Below are positions 6,011-13,553 of a stretch of DNA of 14,421 nucleotides, in pieces. This stretch comes from an uncultured Bacilli bacterium (GTDB lineage: Bacteria > Bacillota_I > Bacilli_A > RF39 > UBA660). The stretch covers positions 1 to 14,421 of the forward strand of contig CALVVC010000017.1 in assembly GCA_944363755.1 (NCBI GenBank), read 5' to 3'. The position numbers and the translations under genes were made by a program. Numbering within the stretch: position 1 is the stretch's first letter; every line of letters starts with the position of its first letter. Under the pieces are notes generated by a model that was given only the letters and a program-made list of their open reading frames with translations, was not told the origin of the DNA and ran no database searches.

Positions 6011-8432
6011 ATACTGTCTCTATATATTCCATAAGTTTTAAGAATAATTTCATATATTCACGAGATAGCCCATCTTTTCTAAGTTTACGAATAGCAATTC
6101 TTTTTTTCTTAATAGGCATAGAACCAAATATAATATTAGCAAGTTTCTCTTTCAAATAAGTACTAATCTGCAAATCCATTAAAATACTATCTATATCTTC
6201 ATTAATAAGTCTAACTGCATCAATTTCAATATCTTTACCTTTACAATTAATAGTTAACTGTCCAATAGTATTAACATTATTAACCTCAACAACAAAATCA
6301 TTATCTTCTATATACATAGACTCTATTTTAATTTCTTGTTCATTATAATGAGCAGTAACAGACTCTGCCATCTTAGTATTTCTAAATCTAAATTTATAAT
6401 TACGTCTTATAGGAGCAATACCACTCTTACCTTCAATTGACCTTATAATAACAGTATAATTATTCTCTAAATAGTTATAATCTATATCTGTCTTTAAATA
6501 ATAACCCTCTTTATATAATGATGTAAGCCCATCATCTTCATAAAGAGTATAAGTATTAGATATTCCAGGAAATATATGAATTTCCATATCTAAAGGAAGT
6601 CCTACGTTATTAACATCACTTCTATTAGATAAAGGTATAACAGCACCTGCTTTTGCAAAAACAGGATAATCTTCTTCTTTATAGAAAGATACATATTTCT
6701 TATCCCCAGGAAATTTCTTACCAGTTTTAAAGTCATACCAAACTCCTTCAGGTATATAAAAACGATGTATTGTCCTATTCATAACATTATCTTTTCTTGA
6801 AAGTATTGGACAAACTAAAAGTTCACTTCCTAAAAAATATTGATACTTATAATTATTATCATCTATTACCCATTTGTATTTATAATAAAAAGGTTCTATT
6901 AAAACTTTAGCATTCTTATAATAATTATAACACTCTGTATATAGATAAGGAATCAATCTATGTCTTAACCGCAAATAATCATTTGCAATAGTTTCTGTTT
7001 TAATATCCCATCTCCAAGGCTCTCTTTTATAATAATTTCCCCTCGCTGCATGAAATCTAAGAATAGGACTAAAAGTACCAAGCTCTACATATCTAATATA
7101 AAGTTCACTTATCTCTATACCACCATGATTACCTCCTACATCAAAAGACCAAAAAGAAACACCAATATTAGCAGCAGCCATCATACTAGAAGATATTTCT
7201 TTAAGTCCTTCCCATGACACTTCAGTCTCTCCTGCATATAAAATAGGATATCTATGAGGAGCATAAATACCATTACGACTTAACATAATACTCCTCTTAG
7301 CAGGATTACGTCCTATGTCTTTATAGTTAAAATGATTATAAGCAAGTAACTTAAAAGCATTATTATCCCCTTTATAATCATGAGAGAAAAAATCAACTCC
7401 TAAAGATTCTAAAGGATGTAAAAAGAGTTTAAAATATACATCAAGTAATTTAGGATTTAAAGGATCAAAAACAATTATTTTATTATCATTAATACCTAAA
7501 TAAGAACAAGCCCTAGCATAATATGTCTCATGAGGATAAAGCCCTTCACTAGGATCAATATCAAGACCAAATCTAACATTATGTTCATGTAAAAATTTAG
7601 AAACTTCTGAAGGATTAGGAAATAACTCTTTATTAAAAGTAAAACCTGTATGTAACCCTTTCAAATTACCTACATCCCTATAATGCCAATCTTTATCTAA
7701 AAGAAACACTGCTAAAGGAACATTACGTCTTTCAAAGTCCAAAACCAATTCTTTAACATCATTTTCATTATAAGTAGTATTACGACTCCACCAATTACCT
7801 AAAGCATAACGAGGAATAAGTTCTGGATTACCAGTAAGACGAAAATAATCTTTTAAAGCCAAAGAGAAATCGTCTTTATACATAAATACATATATATCTA
7901 AACTACCCTTTTCTCTTTCATACAATGTACCATCAGGATTAAATAAAAGACTATTACTATCATCAATACTGGCAAAACCTTCTAAAGAATATAAACCACG
8001 CATTAAAGCTCTAGGAGTATTAACATCAAGACTAATCATATTCCCACCTAAATTACGTACTTCAGGATGACCATAATACCAATCTCTATCATTTTCACGA
8101 CCACCCATAAATAGAGTTATTTTTAAATTTTTCATAGGATCAACTTTACTACCTAAAAAATGAGCTTCTTTAACATAAGTTAATTTAAAATATTTAGTAG
8201 TTATTTCTAAGAATTTAGCATCTTGTTTAGTCTGATATTCAGGAAAGTTAAAATACCTGTTAACAGCAAATTGACTAGGAACATCTACAAAAACACCACT
8301 AGGACTATATTCAAGTCTAACTAGTCTCTCACTTAACATAGTAATACGATAATGTTTACCTTTATAAGTACATTTATCATCGCTTTTAGATTTACTAGTA
8401 TCTATTTCAAATTGTTTACCTAGTGGATACAT
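6009..8432 (-). CDS. GH31 family alpha-glycosidase, cytoplasmic
   Basis: This is a retaining GH31 glycosidase of about 807 residues, probably cleaving alpha-glucosides or related sugars inside the cell. I start it at the ATG at 8432: GGTGA lies just upstream, while an upstream TTG (8495) has no SD and would precede a likely promoter. Without that extension there is no signal peptide. Visible GH31 landmarks are GNWWSRNTTY (about 212), the nucleophile segment VDFFSHDYKG (Asp352, aligning with the WIDWQQ subgroup), SWEGL (about 407), WSFDVGG (about 428), and FSPILRFHA (Arg459, His461). The acid/base position, normally Asp in GDT/GDN, reads GET (Glu402). A beta-rich C-terminal region is followed by a charged helical tail of about 60 residues (IKKKRIAIRKLRK). 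Substrate cannot be assigned. It is transcribed alone, with its own terminator. Confidence 0.92.
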   Translation of the reverse strand: MYPLGKQFEIDTSKSKSDDKCTYKGKHYRITMLSERLVRLEYSPSGVFVDVPSQFAVNRYFNFPEYQTKQDAKFLEITTKYFKLTYVKEAHFLGSKVDPMKNLKITLFMGGRENDRDWYYGHPEVRNLGGNMISLDVNTPRALMRGLYSLEGFASIDDSNSLLFNPDGTLYEREKGSLDIYVFMYKDDFSLALKDYFRLTGNPELIPRYALGNWWSRNTTYNENDVKELVLDFERRNVPLAVFLLDKDWHYRDVGNLKGLHTGFTFNKELFPNPSEVSKFLHEHNVRFGLDIDPSEGLYPHETYYARACSYLGINDNKIIVFDPLNPKLLDVYFKLFLHPLESLGVDFFSHDYKGDNNAFKLLAYNHFNYKDIGRNPAKRSIMLSRNGIYAPHRYPILYAGETEVSWEGLKEISSSMMAAANIGVSFWSFDVGGNHGGIEISELYIRYVELGTFSPILRFHAARGNYYKREPWRWDIKTETIANDYLRLRHRLIPYLYTECYNYYKNAKVLIEPFYYKYKWVIDDNNYKYQYFLGSELLVCPILSRKDNVMNRTIHRFYIPEGVWYDFKTGKKFPGDKKYVSFYKEEDYPVFAKAGAVIPLSNRSDVNNVGLPLDMEIHIFPGISNTYTLYEDDGLTSLYKEGYYLKTDIDYNYLENNYTVIIRSIEGKSGIAPIRRNYKFRFRNTKMAESVTAHYNEQEIKIESMYIEDNDFVVEVNNVNTIGQLTINCKGKDIEIDAVRLINEDIDSILMDLQISTYLKEKLANIIFGSMPIKKKRIAIRKLRKDGLSREYMKLFLKLMEYIETV

Positions 8433-8461
8433 AAATATCACCAATCCTTTTATTCTCTTTA

Positions 8462-8470
8462 ATTTTATCA
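8462..8470 (-). promoter_or_regulatory. Extended -10 promoter of the GH31 gene
   Basis: TGATAAAAT on the minus strand is an extended -10 about 30 bases before the chosen GH31 ATG, predicting a leader of about 20 bases. A second TATAAT at 8558..8553 would give a leader of over 100 bases. No good -35 is visible for either. Confidence 0.45.
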
Positions 8471-8549
8471 CAATTATAAAAGAAATAAAAGACAAAATAA
8501 AGAGTTATATTTTACTAGTAGCCCCTAATATATATTAAACACTAACACA

Positions 8550-8567
8550 GTTATTATAACTATAGTT
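8550..8567. other. Overlapping palindromes in the GH31 upstream region
   Basis: GTTATTATAAC (8550-8560, arms of 5 around one base) overlaps the perfect palindrome AACTATAGTT (8558-8567). Together they cover an alternative -10 (TATAAT, 8558..8553 on the minus strand). They could be an operator for a sugar-responsive regulator of the GH31 gene. Short AT palindromes also arise by chance, so this is tentative. The rest of the 258-base spacer holds only the vanY-like terminator and the GH31 promoter. Confidence 0.3.
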
Positions 8568-8609
8568 TGAAAGTTACTACCCTAACCATCCACTTCTAAT
8601 ATAAATTTT

Positions 8610-8639
8610 AAAAAGAATAGAATAATACTATTCCATTCT
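8610..8639 (-). terminator. Intrinsic terminator of the VanY-like gene
   Basis: On the minus strand AGAATGGAATA and TATTCTATTCT form an 11-bp stem with one G-U pair and a GTAT loop, followed directly by a T-run. It lies about 50 bases after the carboxypeptidase stop and ends that single-gene transcript. Confidence 0.8.
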
Positions 8640-8690
8640 CTATTATTTTTAATAATCTTATATTAACATAATTTTTCTAAATGACAATCA

Positions 8691-9824
8691 CTAATCATCT
8701 AAAAACATTACATAATACTCATCATAAGTAATATTATGTTCCTTAATATATTTAGCAATTTTCTTACCAACATACCTATAATGCCAAGCTTCACACTTAT
8801 AACCAGTAATATCTTCTTTACTCTTAGGATATCTTAATATAAAACCATACTTATAAGCATTATCCATCATCCAAACATATTCATCACTATTAACAAAAGT
8901 ATCTACACTCTTACTAGCAACATCTAAACTCATCGCTGTCTGATGCTCTGAAAAACCAGGTTTCGCTACATAATTATCAACATATTTTTGTCCATAAAGT
9001 TCTAAATAAGTATTAGTAATCTCTTCTTGATCTTTATAACTCCTATACCCAGAACTTACCATAAGTTCCATACCATCATCTTTCGCTGCTTCTGCCATAT
9101 CATAAAAAGCCTTCGCTACATTTCTTTCTATTTCAATTTCGCCATCAGTCTTAACATATTCATCTTTTATCTTAACTAAATCATCTGGAATATACTTACT
9201 ACTAAGTTGTCTATGTTTATTAACAAGTACATAATCATCAAAATCATCTATCACTAAAGGATCTATATAATCTTCTTTATCAAAGTCCATATTTACATAT
9301 AAAACTGTAGTCTTAGCATCATCATTTTCTTTTTCTTGATATAAAACATATCTATCTAAATTCTCTAGTTTTGCAAAATCCACAGCTAAAAACTCTTCTA
9401 TATACTTAACTTTATCACGTTTTACAAAATCACTAACTGATTTATCATCTCCTCTTGAAATTATCAAATTAATCTCATTTACACTATAACCTTTATCTAA
9501 TAGTTTATTAATATTACTAATTAAATGTTTTTGATTCTGATAATCTATCTTTGCATAACTATCAAGATTCTCTTTAATATAATCATCACTTTCAAAAGCT
9601 TTATTTAAAGTCTTATTTTCTCCTATATCCATTATATAAGAATATTTAAATTTAAATATTATACTTTTAGCAGAATCTTCACTATAACCTAAACTCTTAA
9701 GTTCCCCTATTCTATTAAAGTAAAATAATAAAATAATTATTATAATTAAAATAACTACACTACATATAACTAAAGGTTTTCTTACATTATTTTTCAACTT
9801 TAACTTAGCTTTCTTTTTGACCAC
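8691..9824 (-). CDS. VanY-type D,D-carboxypeptidase, membrane-anchored
   Basis: This is a zinc peptidase of the M15B/VanY family that trims the terminal D-Ala from peptidoglycan stem peptides outside the membrane. Numbered from the GTG at 9824, it has 377 residues. A basic N-terminus is followed by one membrane helix (about 18-36). A helical region of about 190 residues then carries two GYS-containing segments (LGYSEDSAK, KGYSVNEIN). The catalytic domain follows: SGYRS (Arg261), SEHQTAMSLD (zinc ligands His294 and Asp301), and EAWHYR (Glu345, third ligand His348). The start is decided by the SD: AAGGA is 8 bases before this GTG but only one base before the upstream GTG (9833). All catalytic residues are present, so activity is expected. 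It is a single gene with its own promoter and terminator, diverging from the patatin operon. Confidence 0.94.
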   Translation of the reverse strand: MVKKKAKLKLKNNVRKPLVICSVVILIIIIILLFYFNRIGELKSLGYSEDSAKSIIFKFKYSYIMDIGENKTLNKAFESDDYIKENLDSYAKIDYQNQKHLISNINKLLDKGYSVNEINLIISRGDDKSVSDFVKRDKVKYIEEFLAVDFAKLENLDRYVLYQEKENDDAKTTVLYVNMDFDKEDYIDPLVIDDFDDYVLVNKHRQLSSKYIPDDLVKIKDEYVKTDGEIEIERNVAKAFYDMAEAAKDDGMELMVSSGYRSYKDQEEITNTYLELYGQKYVDNYVAKPGFSEHQTAMSLDVASKSVDTFVNSDEYVWMMDNAYKYGFILRYPKSKEDITGYKCEAWHYRYVGKKIAKYIKEHNITYDEYYVMFLDD

Positions 9825-9854
9825 ACTAATCACATCCTTACTACTATACTAAAG

Positions 9855-9883
9855 ATTATATCATAGTTTTCAAATCTTTTAAA
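9855..9883 (-). promoter_or_regulatory. Extended -10 promoter of the VanY-like gene
   Basis: TGATATAAT on the minus strand (9863..9855) is a perfect extended -10. With a 17-base spacer the -35 is TTTAAA (9883..9878), four of six consensus positions. The expected start near 9848 gives a leader of about 24 bases to the GTG at 9824. It interlocks with the divergent plus-strand promoter. Confidence 0.75.
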
Positions 9884-9896
9884 CATATGATATAAT
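9868..9896 (+). promoter_or_regulatory. Extended -10 promoter of the patatin operon
   Basis: TGATATAAT at 9888-9896 is a perfect extended -10. The hexamer 17 bases upstream, TTTCAA (9868-9873), is a poor -35. The expected start is near 9903, only a few bases before the AAGGA SD (9905-9909), so the leader is extremely short. This bears on the start codon of the patatin gene. Confidence 0.75.
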
Positions 9897-9910
9897 AAGC
9901 TTTCAAGGAA

Positions 9911-11053
9911 GTGATTAATCTGAAAACAGCAATTGTCTTATCAGGTGGAGGCTCTAAAGGAAGTTATGAATTAGGTGTTTGGAAAGCCCTACGAAAACTA
10001 CACATTAAATATGATATTGTAACAGGAACATCAATAGGTGCTTTAAATGGAGCCTTTATGTGCGAAAACTCTTATTTTAAAGCCAAAAAAATATGGAAAA
10101 AAATAAATTTAGAATATCTATTCAATGAATTACCAAAATCAAATAAAGAAATAGACATTCTTAAACTATTTGGAAGTAATTTTATTAAAAATGGTGGTAT
10201 GGATATTAAAAAAATAGAAACTATTCTAAAAGAGTCTATTAATAAAAGAAAGTTTTACAATAGTAAAATTGATTTTGGCCTAATCACTTATAATTTTACT
10301 ACTAAAAAGCCTTTAATCTTAACTAAGAATACCATACCTAAAGATAAACTTATAGACTATCTCATGGCTTCTGCAACCTGTTTCCCTGCTTTTAAAATGA
10401 AAGAAATAGATGGCTACAAATATATAGATGGTGGTTACTATGATAACTTACCAATTGATCTTGCCATAAAACTAGGAGCAGAATTTCTAATTATTGTTGA
10501 TTTAGAAGCACCAGGTTTTAAGAAAAAAGTTAATAAACAAATAGATAATATAATAATAAAACCTAAAAATAACATCTCTTTCTTTTTAAATTTTAATGAA
10601 GATTCTACTAAAATAAATACTAAATTAGGTTACAATGACACTCTAAAAGCTTTTAAAAAATTAGATGGTAATAAATTTACCTTTAAAAAGAATACTATTA
10701 ATAAGTATTTTCTTAATAACAAAGATATTTTATTAGATACTACTGAAAAAAATTTCTTAAATTCTATAGAACAACTAGGTAAAACATTTAAATTAGATGA
10801 AACAAAAATATATAGTTTTAAAAGTTTTATTAAAGAAATAAATAAAAAAATAAAAATAGAAGATGCCCTAGATAAAGAAATAATTAAAAATATAAATAAC
10901 TTAACTAAAAAGCTTAATTCCAAAACATTAATATTATTCTTCTTAAGTCATTTAGAAAATAATAATAACCCTAAAAATTTAAATAAATTTTTTCCTAAAG
11001 AATATAAACTAGCTAGGTATTTACAAATATTAGGAGTAAGATATGGAAAATAA
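9911..11053 (+). CDS. Patatin-like phospholipase
   Basis: This is a patatin-family serine lipid hydrolase, likely cytoplasmic or membrane-peripheral, acting on acyl lipids. SGGGSKG (about 11-17) forms the oxyanion hole, GTSIG carries the nucleophile Ser41, and DGGYYDN gives the dyad Asp173. The patatin domain ends near 215; the remaining 165 residues are Lys/Asn-rich, largely helical and unassigned. The start is uncertain. GTG at 9911 has its SD (AAGGA) only one base away. CTG at 9920 would be 10 bases away and would give the typical opening MKTAIVLSGGG; ATT at 9914 is also possible. It is the first gene of the plus-strand operon and overlaps the radical SAM gene by 11 bases. Confidence 0.92.
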   Translation: MINLKTAIVLSGGGSKGSYELGVWKALRKLHIKYDIVTGTSIGALNGAFMCENSYFKAKKIWKKINLEYLFNELPKSNKEIDILKLFGSNFIKNGGMDIKKIETILKESINKRKFYNSKIDFGLITYNFTTKKPLILTKNTIPKDKLIDYLMASATCFPAFKMKEIDGYKYIDGGYYDNLPIDLAIKLGAEFLIIVDLEAPGFKKKVNKQIDNIIIKPKNNISFFLNFNEDSTKINTKLGYNDTLKAFKKLDGNKFTFKKNTINKYFLNNKDILLDTTEKNFLNSIEQLGKTFKLDETKIYSFKSFIKEINKKIKIEDALDKEIIKNINNLTKKLNSKTLILFFLSHLENNNNPKNLNKFFPKEYKLARYLQILGVRYGK

Positions 11054-11999
11054 ATTTAAATATACAATTGATAATAAAAGATATCATACCCTAACTTATT
11101 ATTATAAAGAAAAATTCAACTCTAAAGTCTGTAAAGTAAGTTTAAATGCTAACTTTACTTGTCCTAACATTGATGGTAAAGTTGGGTTTGGTGGTTGTAT
11201 TTATTGTTCTAAATTAGGTAGTGGTGAATATGCAGGAAACCCTAAAGATGATTTAATCAAACAATTTGAAAAAGGAAAAGAAATAATGCTAAAGAAATGG
11301 CCTAATGCTAAATTTATCGCTTACTTTCAAGCGAACACTAATACTTATGCTCCTATAGAAAGATTAAAAGAATGTTTTGAGCCATTTATAAATAAAGATG
11401 ATTGTATTGGCTTATCTATCGCTACAAGAAGTGATAGTATAACAGATGAATGTTTAAACTATTTAGAAGATATTAATAAAAGAACTTTTTTAATAGTTGA
11501 ATTAGGACTTCAAACAATTCATGAAAAAACAAGTAAACTTATTAATAGATGTTCTACTCTTAATAACTTTGATAATATGGTTAAAAAATTAAAGGAAAAA
11601 AATATCAATGTTGTTGTTCACATAATTAATGGTCTACCCTATGAAACAAAAGAAATGATGATTGACACTGTTAAACATTTAAATGACTTAGATATTGATG
11701 GTATAAAAATACATATGTTAGGAGTACTAAAAGATACCCCCTTAGAAAAATATTACCAAAAACATAAATTTCATATTCTAACTAAAGAAGAATATGTTAA
11801 TATAGTAGTAAAACAACTAGAACATCTAGATGAAAAAATTGTAATACATCGTCTAACAGAAGATCCCAAAAAAGATGATATAATAGAACCAACTTGGCTT
11901 ACTAAAAAGTTTACAATTTTAAATGAAATAGACAAAATAATGAATAAAGAAAATCTCTATCAAGGAGACATGATAAAGGAGAAAAAGAAAAATGAATAA
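11043..11999 (+). CDS. TIGR01212-family radical SAM protein (YhcC/YtqA-like)
   Basis: This 318-residue radical SAM protein belongs to the family of E. coli YhcC and B. subtilis YtqA, whose reaction is not known to me. It opens with a segment (YHTLTYYYKEKF) typical of the family. The iron-sulfur ligands are Cys40, Cys52 and Cys55 in a CPN(x9)CIYC arrangement, wider than the standard CxxxCxxC, as is usual in this family. VELGLQT (about 152-158) follows, along with a HxxNGLPYET segment near 192. The ATG has a good SD (AGGAGT, 5 bases away) inside the end of the patatin gene. In B. subtilis the family member sits beside a methyltransferase gene (ytqB); none is seen here. Confidence 0.93.
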   Translation: MENKFKYTIDNKRYHTLTYYYKEKFNSKVCKVSLNANFTCPNIDGKVGFGGCIYCSKLGSGEYAGNPKDDLIKQFEKGKEIMLKKWPNAKFIAYFQANTNTYAPIERLKECFEPFINKDDCIGLSIATRSDSITDECLNYLEDINKRTFLIVELGLQTIHEKTSKLINRCSTLNNFDNMVKKLKEKNINVVVHIINGLPYETKEMMIDTVKHLNDLDIDGIKIHMLGVLKDTPLEKYYQKHKFHILTKEEYVNIVVKQLEHLDEKIVIHRLTEDPKKDDIIEPTWLTKKFTILNEIDKIMNKENLYQGDMIKEKKKNE

Positions 12000-12834
12000 C
12001 TATTACAATTTATTAATGGCAAGAAGAATCAATATGATTGAACAAAATTTAAATGAAGAATATATAAGAAAATTTAATCTTAGTATTGATACTATTAAAA
12101 AGAAAAGAAAAAAGAAGTTAAAAATTAAAGAACTAGATGAATTAAAATATATTATTAATGATTTACAAACTATCCCTAAAGATGAAAAGTTTAAAGAATA
12201 TATATTAAGACATCTAAAAGTATTTCTAATATATGGAAATGTAAAATTAATAGAGAAAAATAATATTGTTTTAGACTTAACAACTGATAAAGAAACTGCT
12301 ATATTATATATAGAAATTAATAAAGATTATATTACCTCTACCCTAAAAGGAAATGATTATAAAGAAGAAACTAGTTATAAAAAATTAGATACTGATTACT
12401 ATACAACCTTTAAAAGAATAGAGAAAAATATATATAAAAACAGAAATACAAGTCTACATATAATTGATACTAATGAAGAATTTCATGGTTTTCATAATAA
12501 CATAGAAACAGTAACAAAACTTATTTCTAAACATGATAACTATACTAAAGATAATATAACTGAAACAATTAGTAGAAAAGGATTTGGTGAAAATAATTAT
12601 AAAGAAATAACTAATTACTATCGCCAAGATGGATTCATTGTTAGAAAATATCAAAAAAAATATAAAAATATAAACATAGGTAATCTTTTAAATTATAAAG
12701 AATATCAAATTAGTGAAGATTATAATAAAGATAATAAATATTTAAATCCAATAGGTTATTATAAAAAGTTTGATAGTAAATTGTATAACCCTTTCTTAAG
12801 AGGTAAATGTAATATAAAAACTCTATACAAGTAA
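11992..12834 (+). CDS. Unknown 280-residue Lys/Asn/Tyr-rich protein
   Basis: I do not recognise this protein. It has no signal peptide or membrane helix. Residues 1-70 are predicted helical and very basic (KKKRKKKLKIKE at about 36-47). The middle (about 75-125) looks beta-rich (VFLIYGNVKLIE, IVLDLTTDKETAILYIEIN), and the remainder is polar with many Asn, Lys and Tyr. The ATG overlaps the radical SAM stop by 8 bases, with AAAGGAG 10 bases upstream inside that gene, so it is a coupled member of the operon. Composition is more A-rich than the minus-strand genes but like its plus-strand neighbours. A role with the radical SAM protein, perhaps as substrate or accessory factor, is possible only by position. 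Confidence 0.78.
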   Translation: MNNYYNLLMARRINMIEQNLNEEYIRKFNLSIDTIKKKRKKKLKIKELDELKYIINDLQTIPKDEKFKEYILRHLKVFLIYGNVKLIEKNNIVLDLTTDKETAILYIEINKDYITSTLKGNDYKEETSYKKLDTDYYTTFKRIEKNIYKNRNTSLHIIDTNEEFHGFHNNIETVTKLISKHDNYTKDNITETISRKGFGENNYKEITNYYRQDGFIVRKYQKKYKNINIGNLLNYKEYQISEDYNKDNKYLNPIGYYKKFDSKLYNPFLRGKCNIKTLYK

Positions 12835-12845
12835 TAGGAGGAAAT

Positions 12846-13472
12846 ATGAGAAATATTAATATTAAAAAGGCTTTAAAAAAACTAATAGCCTTGGGTTCAC
12901 TTTCTTTTGTTTTAGTAACAACAGGATGTTCTAGTAAAGAAAATAATGTAGAAAAAGAAACTGAAGTGACAACAGAAATAGAAAACAATAACGAACAAGA
13001 AAGCACAACAAATACTAATGAGGAAACTTTTGATAATTTTGAAAGTAAAAGAGAAGAAATTGATAGTTTAATTTATACAGAAAATTTTGAAAAAGTAGAT
13101 GAAGTTTGGGGAGATTATTTTATAGATGCAATAGACTTTATATTCTATGGTAAAGAATATAATAACACCAAATTTGCCGATTTAAATCCTGAAACTCAAA
13201 AAGAGTGTATTGAAGAACTTATTAATACAAAAAACAAAATTGAAAGTATTAATCCTAATTGGCAAGAAGACATAGAAAACATAAAAGGTAGTGCTATAGA
13301 AACATACTATAATATTTTAGAAAAAATAGAACAACTTATAGGAACAGATAATTATAATAATATTGGAGATTTAATTAATAGCCTTAAAGATGGAGGAAAA
13401 AACATATTAAACGATATAGGAGATTCGCTAAATAACTGGTATCAAGGTTACAAAAATCAGCATCAGAAGTGA
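12846..13472 (+). CDS. Predicted lipoprotein, unknown function
   Basis: This 208-residue exported protein has a basic n-region, a hydrophobic stretch (about 13-25) and a lipobox-like VTTGC with Cys28. Thr at -3 is unusual but tolerated. A Glu/Asn/Thr-rich flexible linker (about 30-62) leads to a helical acidic domain of about 145 residues with no recognised motif (WGDYFIDAIDFIFYG near 89-103). The ATG is preceded by AGGAGG at about 4-5 bases, a strong site, 11 bases after the previous stop. It closes the patatin-radical SAM operon. It ends in TGA, and a terminator hairpin begins within its last codons. Confidence 0.82.
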   Translation: MRNINIKKALKKLIALGSLSFVLVTTGCSSKENNVEKETEVTTEIENNNEQESTTNTNEETFDNFESKREEIDSLIYTENFEKVDEVWGDYFIDAIDFIFYGKEYNNTKFADLNPETQKECIEELINTKNKIESINPNWQEDIENIKGSAIETYYNILEKIEQLIGTDNYNNIGDLINSLKDGGKNILNDIGDSLNNWYQGYKNQHQK

Positions 13473-13496
13473 TTATATGTAAAGTAATCACTTTTT
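13467..13496 (+). terminator. Terminator of the patatin operon, overlapping the stop codon
   Basis: AAGTGATTA (13467-13475) and TAATCACTT (13485-13493) form a 9-bp stem with a 9-base loop, followed by a short T-run (five T at 13492-13496). The TGA stop is inside the left arm. The T-run is short, so termination may be incomplete. Confidence 0.7.
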
Positions 13497-13498
13497 AC

Positions 13499-13527
13499 TT
13501 GTAAATAGACACTACTTAGATTATAAT
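13499..13527 (+). promoter_or_regulatory. Promoter of the two-repeat surface protein gene
   Basis: TTGTAA (13499-13504) and TATAAT (13522-13527) are separated by 17 bases. The -10 is perfect and the -35 matches four of six positions. The expected start near 13534 gives a leader of about 20 bases to the ATG at 13554. Confidence 0.7.
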
Positions 13528-13553
13528 GTTTATAAGAGTAAAGGATGATATAT

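Larger units (their letters stand above)
9855..9896. repeat. 11-bp perfect inverted repeat of divergent promoters
   Basis: ATTATATCATA (9855-9865) and TATGATATAAT (9886-9896) are exact reverse complements separated by 20 bases. Each arm contains an extended -10, one per direction. The symmetry is explained largely by two good promoters facing apart, but identity beyond the consensus (the outer TA) leaves room for a shared regulator site. Confidence 0.7.

Noticed and set aside
8433..8495. N-terminal extension of the GH31 protein resembling a signal peptide
   Set aside because: The TTG start has no SD and lies upstream of the likely transcription start. The hydrophobic residues come from translated AT-rich leader.
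10630..10923. 97-residue minus-strand reading frame
   Set aside because: It lies antisense within the patatin gene, is Leu/Phe/Ser-rich as expected for an antisense shadow, and has no SD support.
12454..12654. 66-residue minus-strand reading frame
   Set aside because: Antisense shadow of the 280-residue gene with low-complexity Ile/Phe composition.
12710..13006. 98-residue minus-strand reading frame
   Set aside because: It runs antisense across the junction of two well-supported plus-strand genes and shows no family features.
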